A stretch of 64,000 nucleotides of DNA, from assembly GCF_965276875.1 (NCBI RefSeq), contig NZ_OZ255701.1, forward strand, positions 2,232,001-2,296,000. Reading direction: 5' to 3'. The DNA is from Lichenicoccus sp965276875. GTDB lineage: Bacteria; Pseudomonadota; Alphaproteobacteria; Acetobacterales; Acetobacteraceae. A program made the translations under genes and the position numbers. Of this stretch, positions 8,099 to 17,212 are shown in pieces; the stretch's first letter is position 1, and each line of letters starts with the position of its first letter. The notes beneath the pieces are model-generated. The model did not search any database, was not told the DNA's origin, and saw nothing but the letters and a program-made list of their open reading frames with translations.

Positions 8099-9036
8099 GC
8101 CGGCTTACTCCAGTCGAGAATCATCTTGAGACAGTCAGGATCGTCGAATGCCGTGCGGTAGGCGTCCTGCGCCTCGGCCGCGTGCCGGCGATGGCTGATC
8201 AGGCCGTCCAGCGAGAGGGCGGCACCCGCGACCAGGCGCTGCACCTCAGCCAGATCGGCGGGCAGGAATTCGGCGGCGCAACGCAGCCGGGCCTCACGCA
8301 TGAAGGCCGGCGCGAAATCGAACGAAAGCCGTCCGGAATAGAATCCGGCCAGCACGATCTCGCCGCCCCGCTCGAGGCGCGTGACCAACTGGTCGAGCAA
8401 CGAGGCGTCGCCGCTGGCGTCGATGATCGCGGCATAGTCGCGCCTTGGGTCGTCTTCGGAACGGGTCACTTCGTAGCCCTGGGCGCCCGCTTCACGGCCG
8501 GTACGATTTTCCCAGACCATGGGCGGCGCGTGTCCGAGTGCGATGGCGACGCGCGCCAGCAGCCGGCCCAGCACGCCGTGTCCGACGATCAGCTCCGGCG
8601 GCGGTGCATTCGGGGCCGCGATCGCATGATGCGCGGTGGCGGCCAGCGCAAGCAACGTGCCGCGCTCGCCGAGATCGTCCGCGATCGGCACGGCCCGCGC
8701 ACCCGGCAGAACCAGACGTGCCGCGGCACCGCCGAACAAGCCGCGCACATCGCCGAAGCATTTGGCACCAGGGACGAACACCGCCTGGCCAAGGCTGCGT
8801 CCCGATGCGGCGCCGGCTTCGACGATTCGGCCGACCGACTCGTAGCCCGGTACCAGTGGATAACCCATGCCCGGAAAGTTCGGCATCGTGCCGCTCCAGA
8901 GCAGACGCTCGGTGCCGGCACTGATGCCACTCCAGTCGATATCAACGACAATGTCGGTGTCGGTCGGCGCATTCAGGGAAAGACGATCGAGCCTGACACG
9001 TCCCGGAGCGCTCATGACGACGGCATCGGTCTGCAT
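8095..9036 (-). CDS. bchC: Bacteriochlorophyllide a (3-hydroxyethyl) dehydrogenase
   Basis: BchC oxidises the 3-hydroxyethyl group of the bacteriochlorophyllide to the 3-acetyl group of BChl a. The protein is zinc-alcohol-dehydrogenase-like, with an N-terminal GroES-like fold and a nucleotide-binding half. Visible blocks are ISAGTERLLW, YPLVPGYESVG and a Gly-rich stretch HGVLGRLLA. I chose the ATG at 9036 (MQTDAV, 313 aa) because a strong AGGGGGGAG site precedes it. Starting at 9120 would place coding sequence over the regulatory sites at 9064-9107. It is the first gene of the bchCXYZ-puf unit. Confidence 0.93.
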   Translation of the reverse strand: MQTDAVVMSAPGRVRLDRLSLNAPTDTDIVVDIDWSGISAGTERLLWSGTMPNFPGMGYPLVPGYESVGRIVEAGAASGRSLGQAVFVPGAKCFGDVRGLFGGAAARLVLPGARAVPIADDLGERGTLLALAATAHHAIAAPNAPPPELIVGHGVLGRLLARVAIALGHAPPMVWENRTGREAGAQGYEVTRSEDDPRRDYAAIIDASGDASLLDQLVTRLERGGEIVLAGFYSGRLSFDFAPAFMREARLRCAAEFLPADLAEVQRLVAGAALSLDGLISHRRHAAEAQDAYRTAFDDPDCLKMILDWSKPA

Positions 9037-9063
9037 CTGCTCCCCCCTTTCCGGGTCTGGACT

Positions 9064-9081
9064 TGTCAACCTAACACAACA
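9064..9081. promoter_or_regulatory. PpsR/CrtJ-type binding site 1 upstream of bchC
   Basis: Perfect match to the known TGT-N12-ACA consensus of the PpsR/CrtJ repressor, 28 bp upstream of the bchC start. A second site follows after exactly 8 bp, the spacing at which PpsR tetramers bind cooperatively at bchC in Rhodobacter. The ppsR gene is in this window. Confidence 0.75.
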
Positions 9082-9089
9082 TTTAGAAG

Positions 9090-9107
9090 TGACAACTCCC
9101 GTTGACA
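9090..9107. promoter_or_regulatory. PpsR/CrtJ-type binding site 2 upstream of bchC
   Basis: Near match (TGA-N12-ACA, one mismatch to TGT-N12-ACA), 8 bp from the perfect site. On the minus strand a TTGTCA that could act as a -35 element lies within this site, and a poor -10 (TAGGTT) follows 16 bp later. Binding could therefore block the bchC promoter. Confidence 0.65.
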
Positions 9108-9116
9108 CTCGTTCGT

Positions 9117-10175
9117 TCACGGAACGGCGATCATGACCCGCGTGACCAACGGCACACGGGTGCGCAACAGGCGACTGCGGCTGAATCCGGCTTCGCGCAA
9201 CATCGCCGCGATCACCTCCGGACGGCGTGGCCGGCCGCGTCCCATCGCCAGCAGATAGAAGCCGAAATAGGCGTCGCCGCTGGCCGCCGCCCCGCGCGTG
9301 CCGGCCATCGGCTCCGCGATCAGCAGCCGTCCGCCGGGCGCGAGCGCGGTCCGGGCGGCACGCAGCAGCGCCAGCGCCGCATCGTCGTCATGGTCGTGCA
9401 GCACCCGCACCAGCGAGATCAGGTCGGCGCCGGGAGGAAGCCGATCGCGATGGAAATCGCCGGCCACAGTGCGCGCCCGCCTTGCGATCCCGGCCGTCGC
9501 AAATCGCGCTTGCGCCAGCGCGCACACCGGTTGCAGATCGAACAGCACCAGCCGCAGCGTCGGTGCCCGCGCCGCCACTGCTACGAGAAAGCTGCCGTCG
9601 CCGCCGCCGACATCGAGCAGGCAACGATGTCGCCTGATTCGGTAGGACGCGAGCACCTCGTCGGCGACCATGGCCTGCGACGCCGCCATCAGCGCGCTGT
9701 AGGCGCCAGTCCCGCCGGACGGCGCGTCATAGGGCCAGAACTCCGCAAGCTGGGTGCCCGTCTCGCCGCGCAGCAAGGCCACCGGATCACGCAGATCCTC
9801 GTAGAGCATCCGGTGGTGCGCGATCATCGCGGCCACGCCTGGATTGTCGATGAGCGCTGCGCCTAACGCACCGAGTCGGTAGGTGCCTTTATGGTTGCGC
9901 CTGGCCAGGCGCAGCGCCACCGACGCATCCAGCAGACGCCGCGTCGCTTGTTCGGACAGGCCGAGCCGCGGTGCCAGTGCCGGTGCCGTCCCGGGGGTGG
10001 CAAGCAGCGTCTGCGGCAGGCGCAGCTCCACGCACGCGGCGAGCACCTGCGCATAAACGAACCCCGCACACAGATCGAACAATGCCGAGGCGCGGCGCCT
10101 GGCGATCGGGCGGGTGAGTGGGAAGGCTGTCGCCGCCCTGCGGAAGCGTGGACTGGAAAGCCAGCGATCAAGCAA
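9117..10175 (-). CDS. crtF: Carotenoid O-methyltransferase (demethylspheroidene/hydroxyneurosporene type)
   Basis: CrtF methylates the C-1 hydroxyl of acyclic carotenoids using S-adenosylmethionine, forming methoxy end groups. The 352-aa protein has an N-terminal winged-helix dimerisation region and a C-terminal class-I methyltransferase domain. The SAM-binding motif is LDVGGGDGSF, followed by an acidic LVLFDL strand end. The block RVLHDHDDD is typical of plant and bacterial small-molecule O-methyltransferases. It lies 10 bp after crtE in the same unit, the usual crtEF order, with crtD and crtC divergent. Confidence 0.93.
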   Translation of the reverse strand: MLDRWLSSPRFRRAATAFPLTRPIARRRASALFDLCAGFVYAQVLAACVELRLPQTLLATPGTAPALAPRLGLSEQATRRLLDASVALRLARRNHKGTYRLGALGAALIDNPGVAAMIAHHRMLYEDLRDPVALLRGETGTQLAEFWPYDAPSGGTGAYSALMAASQAMVADEVLASYRIRRHRCLLDVGGGDGSFLVAVAARAPTLRLVLFDLQPVCALAQARFATAGIARRARTVAGDFHRDRLPPGADLISLVRVLHDHDDDAALALLRAARTALAPGGRLLIAEPMAGTRGAAASGDAYFGFYLLAMGRGRPRRPEVIAAMLREAGFSRSRLLRTRVPLVTRVMIAVP

Positions 10176-10185
10176 GGAGCCCTGC

Positions 10186-11058
10186 CTAGGCCGCGTTAAG
10201 CAGCATTTCCTCTGGCAGCAGCCGTTGCACTTCCAGGCGGATCAGGCCGCGCAGCTCTGCCGCCAGCGGACAAGCCGGAATGCTGGCGATGGCGTCCCCA
10301 ATTAGGGCGTTGAGCCGCAGCATCGCCCCCGGCACGCCCTGTTGCAGGGCGACCGAGGGACGGCCCAGCGCCTGGTCACGGCCACCCGGCTTGCCGAGTT
10401 GCGCGGGCGTTGCAATGACATCGCGGATGTCGTCGGCCACCTGGTAGGCTTCGCCCAGACGCTCGCCGAGCATCTGCCAGGCGGCCGGCTCCTGGCCTGC
10501 GGCAAGCGCACCTGCCATCGTTGCGGCGGAGAACAGCGACGCGGTCTTCGCACGGTGATAGGCGGCGACCGGGATCTCCGGCTCACATTCCCAGGCCTGG
10601 CCGGCAATGATGCCGCGCGGCAGCCCGGTCGAGCGCGACAGCAGCAGCACGAGGGCCGCGAGGCTGGCGCCGGATGCTTCGGTAGCGGCATTCGCGAGAG
10701 TCTCGAAGGCCAGCACGATCAGCGCGTCACCGGCCAGCACCGCGAGGCTTTCGCCGTAGGCGTGATGCACCGAAGGCAGGCCGCGCCGCGTTGGCGCATC
10801 GTCGAAGCAGGGCAGATCATCATGCACCAGGGACGCGCAATGGATCAGTTCGAGGGCGGCGGCGGCGGCGTGCGCGAGCGGGTCCTCGCCATGGCCGCAG
10901 GCGCGCGCCACCGCGAGACAAAGCCGCGGCCGCACCCGCGCACCTCCAGGGAAAACCGCATGACGGATTGCAGAACCCAGTCGTGGCGGTCCGGAAAAGC
11001 TTTGCGCGGGGGAAAGGGCGGAATCCAAGGTCCGTTCGATCAGTGCCACCGCGTCCAT
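10186..11058 (-). CDS. crtE: Geranylgeranyl diphosphate synthase
   Basis: CrtE condenses isopentenyl diphosphate with allylic diphosphates to geranylgeranyl diphosphate. That product supplies both carotenoids (via CrtB) and the BChl side chain (via BchG). The 290-aa protein shows both aspartate-rich motifs: LVHDDLPCFDD near residue 75 and VADDIRD in the C-terminal half. These bind Mg2+ and the diphosphates. It is the first gene of a crtE-crtF unit whose promoter overlaps PpsR-type sites. Confidence 0.95.
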   Translation of the reverse strand: MDAVALIERTLDSALSPAQSFSGPPRLGSAIRHAVFPGGARVRPRLCLAVARACGHGEDPLAHAAAAALELIHCASLVHDDLPCFDDAPTRRGLPSVHHAYGESLAVLAGDALIVLAFETLANAATEASGASLAALVLLLSRSTGLPRGIIAGQAWECEPEIPVAAYHRAKTASLFSAATMAGALAAGQEPAAWQMLGERLGEAYQVADDIRDVIATPAQLGKPGGRDQALGRPSVALQQGVPGAMLRLNALIGDAIASIPACPLAAELRGLIRLEVQRLLPEEMLLNAA

Positions 11059-11086
11059 CGATCCCTCCGCCCCGTCACTAGACCGC

Positions 11087-11104
11087 TGTCATTCTAGCTT
11101 GTCA
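11087..11104. promoter_or_regulatory. PpsR/CrtJ-type site in crtE-crtD intergenic region (weaker)
   Basis: TGT-N12-TCA, one mismatch to TGT-N12-ACA. It is separated by exactly 8 bp from the perfect site at 11113-11130, the same arrangement as at bchC. It covers the -10 element of the probable crtE promoter. Confidence 0.6.
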
Positions 11105-11118
11105 TGTTAGACTGTCAG
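11091..11118 (-). promoter_or_regulatory. Probable sigma70-type promoter of crtE
   Basis: On the minus strand CTGACA (11118-11113) and TAGAAT (11096-11091) are separated by 16 bp. Each matches the -35 or -10 consensus at 5 of 6 positions. The -10 element lies 33 bp upstream of the crtE ATG. Both elements fall inside the two PpsR-type sites, so repressor binding would occlude polymerase. Confidence 0.55.
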
Positions 11119-11130
11119 ACATAATGGACA
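11113..11130. promoter_or_regulatory. PpsR/CrtJ-type site in crtE-crtD intergenic region (perfect)
   Basis: Perfect TGT-N12-ACA match between the divergent crtE and crtD genes. It overlaps the crtE -35 element and a CATAAT sequence (11120-11125). CATAAT could be the -10 of crtD, with TTGTCA (11099-11104) as a -35 at a short 15-bp spacing. Confidence 0.75.
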
Positions 11131-11161
11131 GATACGTCAATCGGCATCTTGCGCGGGAGCG

Positions 11162-12721
11162 ATGATGAGGGCGCCACACGCGATCGTCATCGGCGCTGGG
11201 ATCGGCGGCTTGGCCGCGTCACTCGATCTGGCGCGCGCCGGTTTTGCGGTGACGATCCTCGAGGCGGCCGACACGGCCGGCGGCAAGGTGCGCGAAGTCG
11301 GCGGCGACAGGGTGCGGATCGATGCCGGTCCGACCGTGCTGACCATGCGTGACGTGTTCGCCCAAATCTTCGACGATGCCGGCGACAGCCTGGAGCGCCA
11401 CGTGATATTGCGCCCGGCCGAAATCCTGGCGCGGCACGCCTGGAACGATCGCGGGCATCTCGACCTGTTTGCCGACGCTGCCCGCACTGCCGACGCGATC
11501 GGCCGCTTCGCGGGTGCCGCGGAAGCCCGCGGCTATCACGCGTTTCGCGCGCGCGCCGCCGAAATCTTTCAAACCCTGGACCGGAGCTTTCTGCGCGCGC
11601 AGCGGCCGTCGATGGCGCACCTGACGGCCCGTGCCGGGATCGGCCGGCTGCTGCGGATCAATCCCTTCAGCACGCTGGCCTCCAGTCTGGAAGGCTTTTT
11701 CCGCGACCCAAGGCTGCGCCAGCTCTACGGCCGCTATGCCACCTATTGCGGTTCCGCGCCGAACCGCTGTCCGGCGACGCTGATGCTGGTCGCCCACGTC
11801 GAGCAATCAGGTGTCTGGCTCGTCGAGGGCGGCATGCGCCGGCTGGTGGATGCACTGGCGGACCTCGTTGTGCGGCGCGGGGTGAGCCTGCGTACGTCCA
11901 GTTCGGTGGCCGAGATCACGGTTTCGTCTGGCCGCGCGCGCGGCGTCGTGCTTGCCGGCGGCGAGCGTCTGGAGGCGGACATCGTGCTGTGCAATGCCGA
12001 CGCGCAGGCGATCGCGCATGGCGGTTTCGGCGACGTCTGCCGCCATGCCGTGGTGCCGATGCCGCGCGCGATGCGGTCGCTTTCGGCCATGACCTGGGCG
12101 ATCGAGGCGTCGACGACAGGCTTTCCGCTCGAACGCCACAACGTGTTTTTCTCAGAGGCGCCCGGCTCGGAGTTCGAGGAGATCTTCGGCCGCGGCGTCC
12201 TGCCCGCCAAGCCGACTTTGTATGTCTGTGCTCAGGACCGCGGACTCGGGCAGCCCGAGGACGCAGCCCCTGAACGATTGCTCTGCCTGACCAATGCGCC
12301 GGCAATCGGCGATACGCACCGCTTTTCCATGACGGAGATCGAACAATGCGAGACCCGGATGGCCGCGGCCATGCGCCGCTGCGGTCTGACGCTGGGCGCA
12401 CCCAGGCTGAAGAGCGTGACCACCCCGAACCAGTTCGCAGCACTGTTTCCGCACACCGGCGGCGCGCTGTACGGCCCGGTGTCGCACGGCTGGACGGCGT
12501 CGTTCCAACGGCCGGGAGCACGCTCGCGCCTGCCGGGGCTGTATCTGGCAGGGGGCAGCGTGCATCCGGCGCCCGGGCTGCCGATGGCGGCATTGTCGGG
12601 ACGACTGGCGGCGGCGTGCGCGATCGCCGACCGAGCTTCGACGCGGCCGTGGCGCCGGGTGGCTATGTCTGGTGGTACGTCGACGCGCTCAGCGACGACG
12701 GCCGCCAGGGGATCACCCTGA
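11162..12721 (+). CDS. crtD: Methoxyneurosporene/hydroxycarotenoid 3,4-desaturase
   Basis: CrtD introduces the C-3,4 double bond into hydroxylated or methoxylated acyclic carotenoids. It is an FAD enzyme of the CrtI family. The dinucleotide fold is near residue 8 (VIGAGIGGLAAS), and the C-terminal FAD-binding block is LYLAGGSVHPAPGLPMAALSG. At 519 aa it is slightly long: the last ~30 residues (after AIADRAS) lack family character and read over the start of crtC in another frame. The start could also be the second ATG one codon later. It diverges from crtE across the PpsR-type sites. Confidence 0.93.
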   Translation: MMRAPHAIVIGAGIGGLAASLDLARAGFAVTILEAADTAGGKVREVGGDRVRIDAGPTVLTMRDVFAQIFDDAGDSLERHVILRPAEILARHAWNDRGHLDLFADAARTADAIGRFAGAAEARGYHAFRARAAEIFQTLDRSFLRAQRPSMAHLTARAGIGRLLRINPFSTLASSLEGFFRDPRLRQLYGRYATYCGSAPNRCPATLMLVAHVEQSGVWLVEGGMRRLVDALADLVVRRGVSLRTSSSVAEITVSSGRARGVVLAGGERLEADIVLCNADAQAIAHGGFGDVCRHAVVPMPRAMRSLSAMTWAIEASTTGFPLERHNVFFSEAPGSEFEEIFGRGVLPAKPTLYVCAQDRGLGQPEDAAPERLLCLTNAPAIGDTHRFSMTEIEQCETRMAAAMRRCGLTLGAPRLKSVTTPNQFAALFPHTGGALYGPVSHGWTASFQRPGARSRLPGLYLAGGSVHPAPGLPMAALSGRLAAACAIADRASTRPWRRVAMSGGTSTRSATTAARGSP

Positions 12722-13542
12722 TCGCGTTTCTGGGCAGCGTGTTCTCACCCTATTACGCCTGGGCGCGTCGTCGCGGTTCGGCCGCCGACCCGTTGCGCTT
12801 CTGCGCGCTCAACGTCTCGATCTATGGCACCCGAAGCCGCTGGTCGATGACCGAGCATAGCCAGGTGTTGCGCGACTCCGACATGCTTGCCATCGGCCGC
12901 AGCCTGATCCAATGGCAGGACGACCAACTGATCTTCGAGGTCGACGAATTCGCAACCCCGCTGCCACGACGCATACGCGGCCAAATTCGGGTGCACCCCG
13001 CCGCACTCACCGGCCATACCGTTGGATTGGACGCGGCCGGGCTGCACCGTTGGCGGCCGATCGCGCCGCGCGCCTGGGTCGAGGTCAGCCTGGAGCAGCC
13101 GGCGCTGCGCTGGAGCGGTGTTGGTTATCTCGACAGCAATGACGGCGATGGCCCGCTTGAGGACAGCTTCGCCCGCTGGGACTGGGCCCGCGCGCCGCTT
13201 ACGGACTCCACCGGAATCGTCTACGACGTGACCGATCGCCACGGCGCGGATCGCGCGCTGGCCTTGTCGGTCGGCCGTGACGGCGCGGTCGCCGAACAGG
13301 CGCTGCCGCCGCGCGTCGCACTCCCGCACACGCGCTGGCGGCTGCCGCGCTTTACCCGCGCCGAAAGTGCGAGCCTCACGCGTACGGTGCAGGACAGCCC
13401 GTTCTATGCCCGCTCGGTGGTGCAGACGCACTTGTTCGGCGAATCGTCGCAGGCGATGCACGAAAGCCTCGATCTCGACCGGTTCAGCGCGCCCTGGACC
13501 CAGGCAATGCTGCCGTTCCGGATTCCGCGCGCGCTATCATAG
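12616..13542 (+). CDS. crtC: Carotenoid 1,2-hydratase (hydroxyneurosporene synthase)
   Basis: CrtC adds water to the C-1,2 double bond of acyclic carotenoids, giving the hydroxyl group later methylated by CrtF. The family block is clear: GGYVWWYVDALSDDG, then AFLGSVFSPYYAWARRRG. The open frame extends upstream to 12346, but that part mirrors crtD and lacks family similarity. I chose the GTG at 12616 (308 aa); a GTG at 12649 is also possible. Either way the gene overlaps the crtD 3' end by about 70-106 bp, much more than the 1-4 bp overlaps elsewhere in the cluster. Confidence 0.9.
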   Translation: MRDRRPSFDAAVAPGGYVWWYVDALSDDGRQGITLIAFLGSVFSPYYAWARRRGSAADPLRFCALNVSIYGTRSRWSMTEHSQVLRDSDMLAIGRSLIQWQDDQLIFEVDEFATPLPRRIRGQIRVHPAALTGHTVGLDAAGLHRWRPIAPRAWVEVSLEQPALRWSGVGYLDSNDGDGPLEDSFARWDWARAPLTDSTGIVYDVTDRHGADRALALSVGRDGAVAEQALPPRVALPHTRWRLPRFTRAESASLTRTVQDSPFYARSVVQTHLFGESSQAMHESLDLDRFSAPWTQAMLPFRIPRALS

Positions 13543-13548
13543 GGGAGG

Positions 13549-14031
13549 ATGCAGGTGCGTCCGTCATGGAAGAAGATCGTCAGCGGCAAGAGCGCGTACG
13601 AGCAGTTCGAGCATGCGATCATGCTGCTGCTGACGGGAGCGATCGTCGTGCTGGTGGCGCTTGCCGCCCTGCACCTGGTCGTGGCAGTGGCCGAACTGGT
13701 CTGGAACGACCGAATGAACCCGGCCAACCCCGCGATATTCCAGAGCGTGTTCGGGATGTTCTTCACCGTCGTCATCGGTCTCGAGTTCAAGCACTCGCTA
13801 GTGGTTACCAGCAGCCAGGAGAGCGTCGTGCGGGCGCGCTCGATCATCCTGATCGGCATGCTCGCCACCGTGCGCAAGTTCATCGTCATCGATCTCGGTG
13901 CCGTGCATGCCATCGAGTTGCTGGCGATTGCCGGCGCCATCCTCGCCCTCGGCGTTGTCTATTGGCTGGTCCGTGACCAGGATCGCAGGACGTTGGTCGT
14001 GCGTCCGACAGGCGCGATCGAACATCATTGA
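13549..14031 (+). CDS. PsiE-like membrane protein
   Basis: This 160-aa protein begins 6 bp after crtC and resembles the phosphate-starvation-inducible PsiE family of small inner-membrane proteins, whose function is unknown. Four hydrophobic segments are visible, at roughly residues 25-50, 63-80, 95-112 and 121-142. The pattern VIGLEFKHSL followed by RARSIILIGMLATVRKFIVID is characteristic of the family. Its place at the end of crtD-crtC suggests co-transcription with carotenoid genes, but no role in photosynthesis can be read from it. Confidence 0.75.
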   Translation: MQVRPSWKKIVSGKSAYEQFEHAIMLLLTGAIVVLVALAALHLVVAVAELVWNDRMNPANPAIFQSVFGMFFTVVIGLEFKHSLVVTSSQESVVRARSIILIGMLATVRKFIVIDLGAVHAIELLAIAGAILALGVVYWLVRDQDRRTLVVRPTGAIEHH

Positions 14032-14038
14032 GGCGACC

Positions 14039-14830
14039 ATGCACAGCGCGCTTTTGCTTCCCGCCTTGTCTTCGGTGTCGAGCCGGGCGGAGATGCTGCC
14101 GCTGGCGACCTGTCTTGGGGCGGCGTGGGAGTGCGTCGTTGCGGACTGGCCAGGCTTCGGCGATGCGCCGCGGGCCGGTCGCGACGGACTTCATCCGGAA
14201 ATGTTGGACGTGTTCCTCGATAGGCTGATCGGGCGCGCACCTGCGCCATTTGCGCTTGGCGTCGGTGCCGGCCATGCCGCCCCCTATCTGGTGCGGGCGG
14301 CGCTGCGCCATCCGGCGCGCTTCGCCCGGCTGGTGCTGATCGCGCCGACCTGGCGCGGACCGTTGCCGACGATGCTGGGTGCATCGCGACTCACACGTGC
14401 CGCCCGGCGCGCCTTCGAGGCGCCAGGCTTTGGCCCGCTGCTCTACCGGGCGGCGACCAGCCGTCGTATGCTGGAACGGATGATGCGCGGGCACGTCTAC
14501 GCCGATCCGGCGACAGTCACGCCGGCGCTGCTGGCGGCCAAGCGGGCCATCGTGCGGCAGCCCGGCGCACGATTCGCCACCGCCGCGTTCATCAGTGGCG
14601 GGCTCGACCCCGTCCACTCACGCGCGGCGTTTCTTGCTCTGTTTGGCGCCGGCTTGCCGCCGACACTGATGCTTCGGCCGCGTGGCGCGCCGCGGAAGTC
14701 CGCGGCCGAGATGGACGCGCTGGGCGCCACTGGCCACGTCACCCGCGTCGAGGTCCCCGGCGCGTTGTCCGCGCACGAGGAGTATCCCGACGCGGCGGCA
14801 ACCGCGATCCGTGACTGGCTACCTGGCTGA
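14039..14830 (+). CDS. Alpha/beta-hydrolase-fold protein lacking the nucleophile serine
   Basis: The start ATG at 14039 gives 263 aa; the open frame upstream of it mirrors the previous gene. The N-terminal strand pattern LLLPALSSVSSR and DWPGFGDAPR resemble alpha/beta hydrolases that lack a signal peptide. The nucleophile elbow, normally G-x-S-x-G, reads GVGAG at residues 74-78, so the catalytic Ser is replaced by Gly76. A His in the C-terminal SAHEEYP block sits where the catalytic His would be. It is therefore either non-catalytic or uses another mechanism. It follows the PsiE-like gene by 7 bp and converges on groEL. Confidence 0.75.
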   Translation: MHSALLLPALSSVSSRAEMLPLATCLGAAWECVVADWPGFGDAPRAGRDGLHPEMLDVFLDRLIGRAPAPFALGVGAGHAAPYLVRAALRHPARFARLVLIAPTWRGPLPTMLGASRLTRAARRAFEAPGFGPLLYRAATSRRMLERMMRGHVYADPATVTPALLAAKRAIVRQPGARFATAAFISGGLDPVHSRAAFLALFGAGLPPTLMLRPRGAPRKSAAEMDALGATGHVTRVEVPGALSAHEEYPDAAATAIRDWLPG

Positions 14831-14835
14831 ACGGA

Positions 14836-16503
<1,668 letters not shown>

Positions 16504-16531
16504 TTTGTTTTCTTTCTTTTCTGTGGAGAGG

Positions 16532-16849
16532 TCAGGCTGCGATCTTGCTGTCGGCGGCGCCGACTTCGACGATGCCCATGATGTCGCTCTCCTTCATAAT
16601 CAGGAGCTCCTCGCCATCGAGTTTCACCTCGGTGCCGGACCATTTGCCAAACAGCACCCGGTCGCCGGACTTCACTTCCAGGGCGACGATCGCGCCCTGC
16701 TCGTTGCGGGCACCCGGGCCGACGGCGACGATCTCGCCCTCCATCGGCTTTTCCTTGACGGTGTCAGGGATGATGATGCCGCCCTTGCTCTTCTCTTCGG
16801 CGGTGATGCGACGGACGACCACACGGTCGTGTAGGGGACGAAACTTCAT
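16532..16849 (-). CDS. groES: 10-kDa co-chaperonin GroES
   Basis: GroES caps the GroEL ring. The 105-aa protein shows MKFRPLHDRVVVRR, the mobile loop SKGGIIIPDT, and GDRVLFGKWSGTEVKLDGEE. It is first in a groES-groEL operon. An inverted repeat matching CIRCE lies 84 bp upstream of its ATG, so heat-shock control by HrcA is expected. Confidence 0.97.
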   Translation of the reverse strand: MKFRPLHDRVVVRRITAEEKSKGGIIIPDTVKEKPMEGEIVAVGPGARNEQGAIVALEVKSGDRVLFGKWSGTEVKLDGEELLIMKESDIMGIVEVGAADSKIAA

Positions 16850-16932
16850 GTTTTTTGTCCTGAACTAACGAGGAGACATCGGCTTGGCGCCGCCGGAATT
16901 CCTGGCGGGCCGTCTGCCGGATGGAGGTTGTC

Positions 16933-16959
16933 CTAGCACTCCGGCTTATGGAGTGCCAG
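16933..16959. promoter_or_regulatory. CIRCE operator (HrcA binding) of groESL
   Basis: CTAGCACTC, 9 bp, GAGTGCCAG. This matches the CIRCE consensus TTAGCACTC-N9-GAGTGCTAA at 15 of 18 arm positions with the exact 9-bp spacer. It lies upstream of groES. hrcA itself is not in the window. Confidence 0.85.
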
Positions 16960-16969
16960 CCCCCCTCTA

Positions 16970-17212
16970 TCACCAGCGCGCGCGCAAATCCGCCGCATGC
17001 GCGCAGAGCGAGGCGAACAGCACCCCGCACAGCACGAACCAGGGCGCGTGGCCTAGCGCCAGGCGCGTCGTCAGCAGCAGGCAGAAGCCGGCGGCCAACG
17101 TACTCAGGACAAGCCGCGGCGGCGGCCCGCGACGGGTATGCCGGTGCAGCAGCACCAAGCCGGCCGCCTCCAGCACCACCAGGCAGAGAATGCCATCCAC
17201 CAGGAGGATCAC
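16970..17212 (-). CDS. Small membrane protein downstream of bchO
   Basis: This 80-aa protein overlaps the bchO stop as ATGA (17209-17212), so it is coupled to the bchFNBHLM-to-bchO unit and is its last gene. Three hydrophobic segments are visible, near residues 2-20, 33-52 and 56-72, with few charged residues. I recognise no family. It ends just before the CIRCE element of groESL. Confidence 0.6.
   Translation of the reverse strand: MILLVDGILCLVVLEAAGLVLLHRHTRRGPPPRLVLSTLAAGFCLLLTTRLALGHAPWFVLCGVLFASLCAHAADLRARW

Noticed and set aside
12346..12615. N-terminal extension of crtC
   Set aside because: Mirrors crtD out of frame and lacks CrtC similarity.
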